A stretch of DNA of 64,000 bases. Origin: an uncultured Lachnospiraceae bacterium (lineage in GTDB: Bacteria; Bacillota; Clostridia; Lachnospirales; Lachnospiraceae). Shown piece after piece: positions 10,234 through 19,005 of this stretch; the first letter of the stretch is position 1; each line of letters starts with the position of its first letter. The notes beneath the pieces are model-generated. The model saw nothing but the letters and a program-made list of their open reading frames with translations, was not told the DNA's origin and did no database searches. A program made the position numbers and the translations under genes. Location: NCBI GenBank assembly GCA_947625775.1, contig CANQPM010000002.1:124001-188000 (forward strand). The letters run 5' to 3'.

Positions 10234-10977
10234 ATGGAATTAGATCAGCGGGCGTTTGCGGAGGCGTTGGAGCAGTTGAGGGAGACGGCGCGGCTGCAGG
10301 GGAATATGTTGACGAGTGAGCAGATTAGTGAGGCTTTTGGGGAGTGGAAGCTTGAAAAGGCGCAGCTTTTGTTGATACATGATTATCTTAAGAATAATAA
10401 GATAAGTATTGATGAAGTGAATGATTCGGAGGAAAATCTTTCGGATGATGATGTGAATTTTCTTAATATGTATCTTGATGAGCTGAAGGAGCTGCCGAGG
10501 GTTTCGGATGGGGAGAAGCGCGCGGTGATGATGTCGGCTCTTGCGGGAGACAATGCGGCGAGGGAGCGGTTGGTTAAATTGTTTTTGCCGAATGTGGTGG
10601 AGATATCGAGGCTTTATGCGGGGCAGGGGGCGCTTGTTGAGGATTTGATTGGCGAGGGCAATGTTGCGGTTGCGATGGCGGTGACTATGCTTGAATGTGT
10701 TGAGGGTGTTGACGAGGTTGAGGGTTTTATTGGCAAGATGATTATGGATGCTATGGAGGAGTATATCAGTGAAAACGCGGACAGCAGGCAGGCGGGGGAG
10801 AATGTTCTTGCGAAGGTTAATGATGTGAATGACAAGGCTAAGGAGCTTTATGATAGTCTTTTGCGCAAGGTGACTGTGAAGGAGGTTGCGGACGAGATGG
10901 GTATTGGCGAAGACGAGGTGCGGGAGGCTGTTAAATTTTCGGCAAATAATATTGAGTATATAGAGGGCGAGAATTGA
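10234..10977 (+). CDS. degenerate sigma-70-like protein (region 1.2/2.1-2.2 and a region-3-like HTH; no recognisable 2.4 or region 4)
   Basis: DDDVNFLNMYLDELKELPRVSDGEKRAVMMSALAGDNAARERLVKLFLPNVVEISRLYAGQGALVEDLIGEGNVAVAMAV ... VTVKEVADEMGIGEDEVREAV. Confidence 0.7.
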   Translation: MELDQRAFAEALEQLRETARLQGNMLTSEQISEAFGEWKLEKAQLLLIHDYLKNNKISIDEVNDSEENLSDDDVNFLNMYLDELKELPRVSDGEKRAVMMSALAGDNAARERLVKLFLPNVVEISRLYAGQGALVEDLIGEGNVAVAMAVTMLECVEGVDEVEGFIGKMIMDAMEEYISENADSRQAGENVLAKVNDVNDKAKELYDSLLRKVTVKEVADEMGIGEDEVREAVKFSANNIEYIEGEN

Positions 10978-11059
10978 AGATTAGGTTTTTCGGGCAGGAT
11001 TTTGGCTGATGTGTGGTTTTGGCTTGTAAATGGCTGTTGACGGTAGGATGAGGGGAATA

Positions 11060-11482
11060 ATGGCAAATAAATATGACGATTTCAAGTATGTGATTCAGGA
11101 TATGAATTGTATTTACTTTGGAAGGGAGCTTACCTATGGCGAGCTTATGGAGAGGGAGGACGTGCCTTTTAAATTCAAGGCGATAATTAATACGCATATT
11201 GAAAAGGACGCGGTGCTTGATGAGAAGGTTTCGGAGCATATTTTGAGGATTTCGGAGCAGGAGTTTAGCTATAGAATTTTTGAGCAGCTTAAAATGAACA
11301 TAAGGGTTAGCTATCAGGCGCAGAAGAAAAATCTGCTGGGGAAGCAGAGTGTCAAATGGGTGCATAAGGTCTGCCCTATAGGGAAGTTTTGTGGTGAGTA
11401 CCGCGAGATGGTGAAGGCGCAGAAGGCGCGCATAGAGGAGATTTCCATATCTAAGCTTGCGCTTATGACGATAAGCATATAA
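11060..11482 (+). CDS. conserved hypothetical protein
   Basis: ORF from ATG 11060 (MANKYDDFKYVIQDMNCIYFGREL...), compact spacing to neighbours. Confidence 0.6.
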   Translation: MANKYDDFKYVIQDMNCIYFGRELTYGELMEREDVPFKFKAIINTHIEKDAVLDEKVSEHILRISEQEFSYRIFEQLKMNIRVSYQAQKKNLLGKQSVKWVHKVCPIGKFCGEYREMVKAQKARIEEISISKLALMTISI

Positions 11483-11664
11483 ATCAGGCAATTGTGGCGG
11501 TCTGGCTGGCGGCATAGGATTTGTATAAAATATAAGGAATAAGAGTGCCTTGCACGCAGCTTACTGTATTGGTATTTAGCCGCGGATTTGTATATTTTTA
11601 CATAAATTCGGACAATTTCGGATACATTTTAAAATTACATAATAATACAATGGAGAGGTTTACA

Positions 11665-14592
11665 ATGAAAAATATTGAAGAATTAAAAAATTACGAGCTT
11701 ATAGAGAAAAGGCAGATAGACGACATCAAATCGACAGGGTATCTTTTAAGGCACAAAAAGACGGGCGCGCGGATTGCGCTTATCAGCAATGATGATGAGA
11801 ACAAGGTGTTCAATATCGGTTTCCGTACCCCGCCTGCGGACTCTACGGGAGTGGCGCATATTATAGAACATTCAGTGCTTTGCGGTTCAAGGGAGTTTCC
11901 GCTAAAGGATCCGTTTGTGGAGCTTGTCAAGGGCTCGCTTAACACTTTTTTGAATGCTATGACATACAGCGACAAGACGGTATATCCTGTGGCAAGCTGC
12001 AATGGCAAGGATTTCCAAAACCTTATGCACGTCTATCTTGACGCAGTTTTTTATCCGAATATTTACAATGAAAAAAAGATATTTATGCAGGAGGGCTGGC
12101 ACTATGAGATGGAGAGCGCTGACAGCCCGCTTACGATAAACGGCGTAGTTTACAATGAGATGAAGGGCGCGTTTTCATCGCCTGACGAGATTAATGACAG
12201 GGAAAGCTTTAATTCGCTTTTCCCAGATACGGCATACGGCGTGGAGTCGGGCGGCGATCCTAAGGACATACCAAGCCTTACTTATGAGCAGTTCCTTGAT
12301 TTCCACAGGCGTTATTATCACCCGTCAAACAGTTATATTTATCTATATGGCGATATGGATATGGCGGAGAAGCTTGAGTGGATTGATGAGCATTATTTAA
12401 GTAAATTTGACCGTCTGGAGATTGACTCCGCTCTTAGGCTGCAAAAGCCATTTGAAAAGCCGATAGAGATACAAAAGGAGTACCCTATTACGGACGACGA
12501 AAGCCTTGAAAACAACACTTATCTTTCATACAATGCTGTGGTGGGTACAAGTCGCGACAAGGAGCTTTATTTTGCCATGCAGATTTTGGAGTATGCAATC
12601 TGCTCATCATCTGCGGCACCGCTAAAGCTTGCGCTTATCCGTAAAAATATAGGTACGGAGGTTTACTCGGTCTATGACAATGGTGTATATCAGCCTTATT
12701 TTTCAATCGTGGCAAAAAATGCGAACGCTTCGCAGAAGGATGAGTTTGTCGCGGCGATAGAGGAGGAGCTTAAACGCCTTGTAAAAGAGGGCATTGACAA
12801 AAAGGCTCTGCTTGCGGGACTGAATATGTACGAGTTTAAGTACAGGGAGGCGGATTTCGGCTCATATCCCAAGGGGCTTATGTATGGTCTGCAGATGCTT
12901 GATTCGTGGCTGTATGACGACAATATGCCGTTTGATATGATTGAAGCGCTTGACGTATTTAAGCTTTTAAGGGAAAAGATAGATACGGACTACTATGAGA
13001 GGCTTATTGAAAAATATCTTATAAACAACACGCACAAGACAATAGTAGTGCTGTCGCCCAGCGCAGGGCTTACCGAAAAGACGGAAAAAGAGCTTGCGGA
13101 TAAGCTTGAGGCGTACAAGAACAGTCTTGACAGCGCGCAGATTGATGAAATTGTGGAAAATACGCGCGCGCTAAGGGAATATCAGGAAAAGGAAGATTCG
13201 GCGGAGGATTTGGCAAAGCTGCCTATGCTCAAGCGTTCGGATATGAAGAAAAAGTCGGACGGCTTTGTAAACGAGGTAAGGCATGCAGGCGGTGTAAATG
13301 TGCTTTTCCACAATATAGAGACAAACGGGATAGGCTATGTAAAGCTTATTTTTGACGCGTCGCAGATTCCGTATGAGCTGTTTAAATATATTGGAATACT
13401 GAAAAACGTGCTTGGCTATGTCGATACGCAGAATTATGATTTTGGTTCGCTTTACAATGAAATGAATATCCATACGGGCGGTATTGTGAGCTCTGTGAAT
13501 ACCTATGTCAATGCCAAAAAGCTTGATGAATACAAATTGACCTTTGAAGTCAAGACAAAGGCGATGTATGACGAGCTTGGGGCGGCGTTTGGGCTTTTAG
13601 AGGAAATAATGACGAGGTCGAAGTTTGATGACGAGGAGCGCATACTTGAAATTTTGGAGGAGCTTAAATCAAGGATGCAGGGCAGTATGACGTCGGGCGG
13701 GCATGCGCTTGCGGCAATCAGGGCAATGTCATATTTCAGCGAGACGGCTGCGGTGTCGGAGCTTGTGAATGGTATCCCATGCTACAGGCTTTTGGAGGAG
13801 CTTACGGCGGATTTTGAGGGGCGCAAAAAGGAGCTGATTGAGAAGCTTGGCGAGCTTACGAGGAGTATTTTCAGACCTGAAAATCTTATGGTTGATATTA
13901 CCGCGACAGAGGAGGGGTATGAGTGTCTTGAGGGGCTTATGCCTGCGCTGAGGGACAGTCTTTATACTGGCGCGGTGAAGAAGGAGTTGTTTGGCATTGA
14001 AACGCTGAAACGCAATGAGGCATTTTCGACTTCGGCGCAGATACAGTATGTGTGCCGTGCGGGTAATTATATGAGTGGGACTGATTTTAAATATACGGGC
14101 GCGCTTAGGGTGTTGAAGGTTATACTGGGGTATGATTATTTGTGGAGCAATATTCGTGTGAAGGGCGGGGCATATGGCTGTATGTGCAGTTTTGGAAAGA
14201 CTGGCGACAGTTATCTTGTGTCGTATCGTGACCCTAACCTTAAAAAGACGGTAGATGTGTATGAGGGTACGGGGGATTATTTAAGGAATTTTGATGCGGA
14301 TGAGAAAGAGATGACGAAGTATATTATAGGGGCGGTTAGTGAATTGGATGTGCCGCTTACGCCGTCGCAGAAAGGTAGCCGTTCGTCAAGTGCTTATCTT
14401 ACGAATCTTGATGTTTTGGAGGTGCAGAGGGAGAGAGATGAGGTGCTGGGGTGTACGGCGGAGGATATTAGGAGATTGGCGGGTTATGTTGATGCGATTA
14501 TTGAGCAGGAGGTTGTCTGTGTTGTGGGGAATGGACAGGCGATTGAGGAGAATAAGGAACTGTTTGGGGTGATTGAGCCGTTGTTTCATTAG
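11665..14592 (+). CDS. M16C family zinc metallopeptidase (presequence protease/insulinase-like)
   Basis: HIIEHSVLCGS (HxxEH), FLNAMTYSDKTVYPVAS; start ATG 11665 after GGAGAGG. Confidence 0.92.
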   Translation: MKNIEELKNYELIEKRQIDDIKSTGYLLRHKKTGARIALISNDDENKVFNIGFRTPPADSTGVAHIIEHSVLCGSREFPLKDPFVELVKGSLNTFLNAMTYSDKTVYPVASCNGKDFQNLMHVYLDAVFYPNIYNEKKIFMQEGWHYEMESADSPLTINGVVYNEMKGAFSSPDEINDRESFNSLFPDTAYGVESGGDPKDIPSLTYEQFLDFHRRYYHPSNSYIYLYGDMDMAEKLEWIDEHYLSKFDRLEIDSALRLQKPFEKPIEIQKEYPITDDESLENNTYLSYNAVVGTSRDKELYFAMQILEYAICSSSAAPLKLALIRKNIGTEVYSVYDNGVYQPYFSIVAKNANASQKDEFVAAIEEELKRLVKEGIDKKALLAGLNMYEFKYREADFGSYPKGLMYGLQMLDSWLYDDNMPFDMIEALDVFKLLREKIDTDYYERLIEKYLINNTHKTIVVLSPSAGLTEKTEKELADKLEAYKNSLDSAQIDEIVENTRALREYQEKEDSAEDLAKLPMLKRSDMKKKSDGFVNEVRHAGGVNVLFHNIETNGIGYVKLIFDASQIPYELFKYIGILKNVLGYVDTQNYDFGSLYNEMNIHTGGIVSSVNTYVNAKKLDEYKLTFEVKTKAMYDELGAAFGLLEEIMTRSKFDDEERILEILEELKSRMQGSMTSGGHALAAIRAMSYFSETAAVSELVNGIPCYRLLEELTADFEGRKKELIEKLGELTRSIFRPENLMVDITATEEGYECLEGLMPALRDSLYTGAVKKELFGIETLKRNEAFSTSAQIQYVCRAGNYMSGTDFKYTGALRVLKVILGYDYLWSNIRVKGGAYGCMCSFGKTGDSYLVSYRDPNLKKTVDVYEGTGDYLRNFDADEKEMTKYIIGAVSELDVPLTPSQKGSRSSSAYLTNLDVLEVQRERDEVLGCTAEDIRRLAGYVDAIIEQEVVCVVGNGQAIEENKELFGVIEPLFH

Positions 14593-14608
14593 GTGTTTTC
14601 TGCCGACC

Positions 14609-14687
14609 GAATTTGTGCGAAATATACAAAAACGCGACTAGTGCGCAGTGCGAATCGTCGCTTATTTTGTATATTTCGCCCAAATTC
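14609..14687 (+). repeat. family C palindromic element, copy C1
   Basis: GAATTTGTGCGAAATATACAAAA / TTTTGTATATTTCGCCCAAATTC (22/23 paired) plus inner GCGAC/GTCGC. Flanks GTTTTC..CCG and CTACGTT shared with C2-C4. Confidence 0.9.
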
Positions 14688-14745
14688 TACGTTGTATAAT
14701 AATTTATGAAAAAAATGTTATTGTGGGAGGTTTTGGCAGCCGTCC

Positions 14746-14825
14746 GAATTTAGTCAAAATATATAAAATCGCGACTTGGTGCGCGATGCGAAACGTCGCT
14801 GATTTTATATATTTTGACTAAATTC
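14746..14825 (+). repeat. family C palindromic element, copy C2 (tandem with C1)
   Basis: GAATTTAGTCAAAATATATAAAATC... / ...GATTTTATATATTTTGACTAAATTC perfect stem; inner GCGAC/GTCGC; CTACGTTAT flank. Confidence 0.9.
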
Positions 14826-14931
14826 TACGTTATTGAATGGGGTTCGTAAATGCATAGACATATGAATAGATAATAATGGTGATGGTTGTATAAAGCGGTT
14901 ATAAAGGTTATAAAATTAAGAGGAAATGCAG

Positions 14932-15843
14932 ATGAGTGAAAATAATCCAAAATACAAATCGGGTTTTGCGGCGCTTATAGGCAGGCCGAATGTGGGGAAG
15001 TCGACGTTGATGAATCGGCTTATTGGGCAGAAGATTGCTATTACGTCGAGGAAGCCGCAGACTACCAGGAACCGCATACAGACGGTTTATACGTCGGATG
15101 AGGGGCAGATAGTGTTTGTGGATACGCCGGGGATACATAAGGCGAAAAATAAGCTGGGCGATTATATGGTGAATATTGCGGAAAAGAGCTTAAAAGGCGT
15201 TGACGTGGTTTTGTGGCTTGTGGAGCCGACAGATTATATTGGGGCGGGAGAGCAGCATATAATAGAACAGCTGAAACGCGTAAAGGCGCCGATTATTCTT
15301 GTGATAAACAAGGTGGACACTGTTAAGAGGGAGCAGCTTTTGGGGTATATTGACGCGTACAGGAAGCAGCTTGATTTTGCGGAGATTGTCCCTGTGTCGG
15401 CATTGAAGGGCGAGAATACGGATACTCTGATAGAACAGATTATGAAATATCTTCCTTATGGACCTGCATTTTATGATGAGGACACGATTACTGACCAGCC
15501 GACTCGGCAGATTGTGGCGGAGCTGGTCCGTGAGAAGGTGCTGCGCAGCATTGATGAGGAAATTCCGCATGGCGTGGCGGTGGTTGTGGAAAATATGAAG
15601 TACACAAAAAAGATGGTCAACATTGACGCTACTATTATTTGCGAGAAGGATTCACACAAGGGGATTATTATAGGAAAAGGCGGCGCAATGCTAAAAAAAA
15701 TCGGCTCGCTGGCGCGTCCTGAGATAGAGGATTTGCTTGAAAAACAGGTGAATCTGCAGCTGTGGGTGAAGGTTAAAAAAGACTGGCGCGACAGTGATTA
15801 TCTCATCAGAAATTTTGGCTATTACCAAAAAGAAAATGAATAA
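14932..15843 (+). CDS. era: GTPase Era
   Basis: GRPNVGKSTLMNRLIGQKIAITSRKPQTTRNRIQ, DTPGIHK, NKVD, C-terminal KH domain (GIIIGKGGAMLKKIG). Confidence 0.97.
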   Translation: MSENNPKYKSGFAALIGRPNVGKSTLMNRLIGQKIAITSRKPQTTRNRIQTVYTSDEGQIVFVDTPGIHKAKNKLGDYMVNIAEKSLKGVDVVLWLVEPTDYIGAGEQHIIEQLKRVKAPIILVINKVDTVKREQLLGYIDAYRKQLDFAEIVPVSALKGENTDTLIEQIMKYLPYGPAFYDEDTITDQPTRQIVAELVREKVLRSIDEEIPHGVAVVVENMKYTKKMVNIDATIICEKDSHKGIIIGKGGAMLKKIGSLARPEIEDLLEKQVNLQLWVKVKKDWRDSDYLIRNFGYYQKENE

Positions 15844-15940
15844 ATTTGGCTCATAAGCACAACCTATCTATGTGATAAAAAATGCTTTCCGCGCAGGCAA
15901 AAACGAAGCGGGCGGCAGCATAAAATTACATGGAAAGGAT

Positions 15941-16129
15941 ATGACGGGAATGTACGATGAGGAATGGGACCGATTTATGCAGACGGGGCAGATATGCGAT
16001 TACCTGGCATATAAAAAGCTGCCGCCAATGAAAAGCGACATTGGCAAGTCGGAGGATATACGCAAATTTGAATATGCAGGAATTTCTAACATTAACAGGG
16101 ATAGTAATAAAATCAGAGCCGATAGGTGA
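15941..16129 (+). CDS. YqzL-like small protein
   Basis: MTGMYDEEWDRFMQTGQICDYLAYKK matches the W-x2-F-x2-TG-x-I/V-x2-YL pattern in the expected era-yqzL-recO context. Confidence 0.5.
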   Translation: MTGMYDEEWDRFMQTGQICDYLAYKKLPPMKSDIGKSEDIRKFEYAGISNINRDSNKIRADR

Positions 16130-16724
16130 ATATGACAGGCGTGTCGTTATTTTGACAAAGGAGCGCGGGAAAATATCAGCGTTTGCCAAGCTTGCGAGAA
16201 AGCCAAACAACCGCCTTATGGCGCCGACAAATCCGTTTTCCTTCGGGCAGTTTAAGCTTTATGAGGGGAGGAGCTCATACAGTCTGTCGGAGGCGGAGAT
16301 TACAAACTATTTTGAGGAATTAAGGCAGGATTACGTTGGGGCGTATTATGGAATGTATTTTCTTGAGATATGCGATTATTATGCAAGGGAAAACATTGAC
16401 GAAACGCAGATGTTAAAGCTCTTATATCAGGCATTGAGGGCGCTTTTGTCGCCAAGCTTTGACAATCGGCTTGTGAGGTGCATTTTTGAGATTAAAGCCA
16501 TTGCCATCAACGGTGAGATGGGGTATGACGGAAAAATCAAGGGGCTTGGCGATACGGCAGCCTATACGGTTGACTACATAATAAAAACACAGCCCGAAAA
16601 GCTTTTTTCCTTTAAGGTGACAGATGAGGCTGTAGACGAACTAAGGCAGTTCTGCAAAAGCCTGTGCAGCAGCCGCTTTGACAAAAATTTTAAAAGTCTT
16701 GAAATACTTGAAAATATGGAATAG
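16074..16724 (+). CDS. recO: DNA repair protein RecO
   Basis: LTLTGIVIKSEPIGEYDRRVVILTKERGKISAFAKLARKPNNRLMAPTNPF; start uncertain (TTG 16068 or ATG 16074). Confidence 0.9.
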   Translation: MQEFLTLTGIVIKSEPIGEYDRRVVILTKERGKISAFAKLARKPNNRLMAPTNPFSFGQFKLYEGRSSYSLSEAEITNYFEELRQDYVGAYYGMYFLEICDYYARENIDETQMLKLLYQALRALLSPSFDNRLVRCIFEIKAIAINGEMGYDGKIKGLGDTAAYTVDYIIKTQPEKLFSFKVTDEAVDELRQFCKSLCSSRFDKNFKSLEILENME

Positions 16725-16778
16725 TATGTTTATAATATAAAAATGGTGCGGGAAATATGGCGGTATGGGAGGATTTTT

Positions 16779-17441
16779 ATGAAAAAAATTTTTAAGTCAG
16801 GGGCATATGCCGCAATTCTTTTTGCAGTGTGCGCACTGGCTCTTACGGCGTGCGGCAAAAACGGCGCGCAGGAGGAGGGCACAGTTGACAGCAAGGAGCT
16901 TTCAGCTATTTCCGTGAAAAAGGACGGTACTGTTGAGGGCAGGATTGTCGAGGATTTTGGGGAGGAATACTATGATGAGGCGGGGCTAAAGTCTATGATA
17001 GACGAGGCTGTAAGCGAATACAGCGCAGAGTCGCCTTCAGCTAAGATAACGTTAAAATCGTGCAAGGCTTCTGACGGAAAAATAAACGTTGAGATGGAGT
17101 ACGGCGATTACAAGGCATATGCGGGCTTTAATAATGAGGATTTTTTTGTCGGCACGATACAGGAGGCGTATGCGGAAGGGTATGGATTGGATTATATTCT
17201 AAGCGCGGCTGCGGCGGATAAGGTTGAGACAATATCAAAACAGGATATATTAAATATGGGGGAAAACCATATCATGATTTTTGAGAGAACGGCAGCAGAT
17301 GATGATGAGCCGATTGTTTCTCCGCTCAGGATTAATTGCTTTGATGAAATACTGTATGTGAGCGAAGGCGTTACGGCTGTCGGTAAGAAAAGCGCTAATT
17401 TTACGCTTTCAGAGGGTATGGGAGTGATTGTCTTTAAATAA
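16779..17441 (+). CDS. lipoprotein of unknown function
   Basis: Signal peptide and lipobox LTAC (MKKIFKSGAYAAILFAVCALALTACGKNG); GGGAGG RBS before ATG 16779. Confidence 0.75.
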   Translation: MKKIFKSGAYAAILFAVCALALTACGKNGAQEEGTVDSKELSAISVKKDGTVEGRIVEDFGEEYYDEAGLKSMIDEAVSEYSAESPSAKITLKSCKASDGKINVEMEYGDYKAYAGFNNEDFFVGTIQEAYAEGYGLDYILSAAAADKVETISKQDILNMGENHIMIFERTAADDDEPIVSPLRINCFDEILYVSEGVTAVGKKSANFTLSEGMGVIVFK

Positions 17442-17520
17442 CAGTTTTTTAACATATGTTATTGAATAAAAAATGTAAGATATTATTATAAAAACTAAAA
17501 AATATAGAGGAGAAATTACT

Positions 17521-18909
17521 ATGGAAAAGACACTTGACAAAATTGTTAATCTTTCAAAGGCGAGAGGGTTTGTATATCCTGGCTCGGAGATTTACGGCGG
17601 GCTGGCAAACACATGGGATTACGGAAACCTTGGCGTAGAGCTTAAAAACAATGTAAAAAAGGCATGGTGGCAGAAGTTTATCACGGAAAATCCATATAAT
17701 GTAGGCGTTGACTGTGCCATTCTTATGAATCCGCAGACGTGGGTTGCGTCAGGACATCTTGGCGGATTTTCTGATCCTCTTATGGACTGCAAGGAGTGCC
17801 ATGAGCGTTTCCGCGCCGATAAGATTATAGAGGATTATGCCGCAGAGAACAATATCGCGCTTGACGGCTCTATAGACGGCTGGCCACAGGAAAAGATGAA
17901 AAAGTTTATCGAGGACAACAATGTGCCGTGTCCTTCGTGCGGCAAGCACAATTTTACGGATATCAGACAGTTTAACCTTATGTTTAAGACTTTCCAGGGC
18001 GTTACAGAGGACGCTAAAAACACAGTATATTTGAGACCAGAAACTGCACAAGGCATTTTCGTGAATTTTAAAAACGTGCAGAGGACATCGAGGAAAAAGA
18101 TACCGTTTGGCATAGGCCAGATTGGAAAGTCGTTTAGAAATGAGATAACGCCGGGCAACTTTACTTTCAGGACAAGGGAGTTTGAGCAGATGGAGCTTGA
18201 ATTTTTCTGTGAGCCTGATACGGATTTGGAGTGGTTTGCATACTGGAAACAGTTCTGCATTGACTGGCTAAAGAGCCTTGGAATGAAGGAAGATGAGATG
18301 CGTGTGCGCGACCATGAGAAGGAGGAGCTTTCATTCTACTCAAAGGCGACGACTGATATTGAGTTTCTGTTCCCGTTTGGCTGGGGCGAGCTTTGGGGCA
18401 TTGCGGACAGGACAGACTACGACCTTACGCAGCACCAGAATACGTCGGGGCAGGATTTGACATACTTTGATGATGAAAAGAAGGAAAAATACATACCGTA
18501 TGTTATAGAGCCGTCGCTTGGCGCGGACAGAGTAGTGCTTGCGTTCCTCTGCGCGGCATACGACGAGGAGGATTTAGGCGAGGGAGATATGAGGACAGTG
18601 CTCCGTTTCCACCCTGCGCTTGCTCCTGTCAAGATTGGCGTGCTCCCGCTCAGCAAAAAGCTTAACGAGGGCGCGGAGAAGATTTACGCACAGCTTTCAA
18701 AGAAGTACAACTGCGAGTTTGACGACAGGGGAAATATCGGAAAGAGATACCGCCGTCAGGACGAGATAGGCACGCCGTTCTGCGTGACATATGATTTTGA
18801 GTCTGAAAATGACAATGCCGTGACGGTGCGCTTCCGCGATTCTATGGAGCAGGTGCGCGTGAAGATTGATGAGCTTGACGCTTACTTTGATGACAAGTTT
18901 ACATTTTAG
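17521..18909 (+). CDS. glyS: glycyl-tRNA synthetase (class II, dimeric type)
   Basis: [53 protein letters not shown]. Confidence 0.97.
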   Translation: MEKTLDKIVNLSKARGFVYPGSEIYGGLANTWDYGNLGVELKNNVKKAWWQKFITENPYNVGVDCAILMNPQTWVASGHLGGFSDPLMDCKECHERFRADKIIEDYAAENNIALDGSIDGWPQEKMKKFIEDNNVPCPSCGKHNFTDIRQFNLMFKTFQGVTEDAKNTVYLRPETAQGIFVNFKNVQRTSRKKIPFGIGQIGKSFRNEITPGNFTFRTREFEQMELEFFCEPDTDLEWFAYWKQFCIDWLKSLGMKEDEMRVRDHEKEELSFYSKATTDIEFLFPFGWGELWGIADRTDYDLTQHQNTSGQDLTYFDDEKKEKYIPYVIEPSLGADRVVLAFLCAAYDEEDLGEGDMRTVLRFHPALAPVKIGVLPLSKKLNEGAEKIYAQLSKKYNCEFDDRGNIGKRYRRQDEIGTPFCVTYDFESENDNAVTVRFRDSMEQVRVKIDELDAYFDDKFTF

Positions 18910-19005
18910 CCTTAACGTATATGACTGCATAGAAGGTTTGCAATTTTGCGGCTTGCGGTTATGTGAACAAATATAATATCTGTATGAAAATTGGAGGAAA
19001 AGGTT

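Noticed and set aside
9500-11000. G/T skew as evidence of horizontally acquired genes
   Set aside because: The skew is a gradient within core genes (asnS, era, scpA), reverses with element orientation and ignores gene strand.
17442-17520. T-box riboswitch upstream of glyS/alaS/asnS
   Set aside because: Searched for an AGGGTGG-like T-box core; none found in the short leaders of the three synthetase genes.
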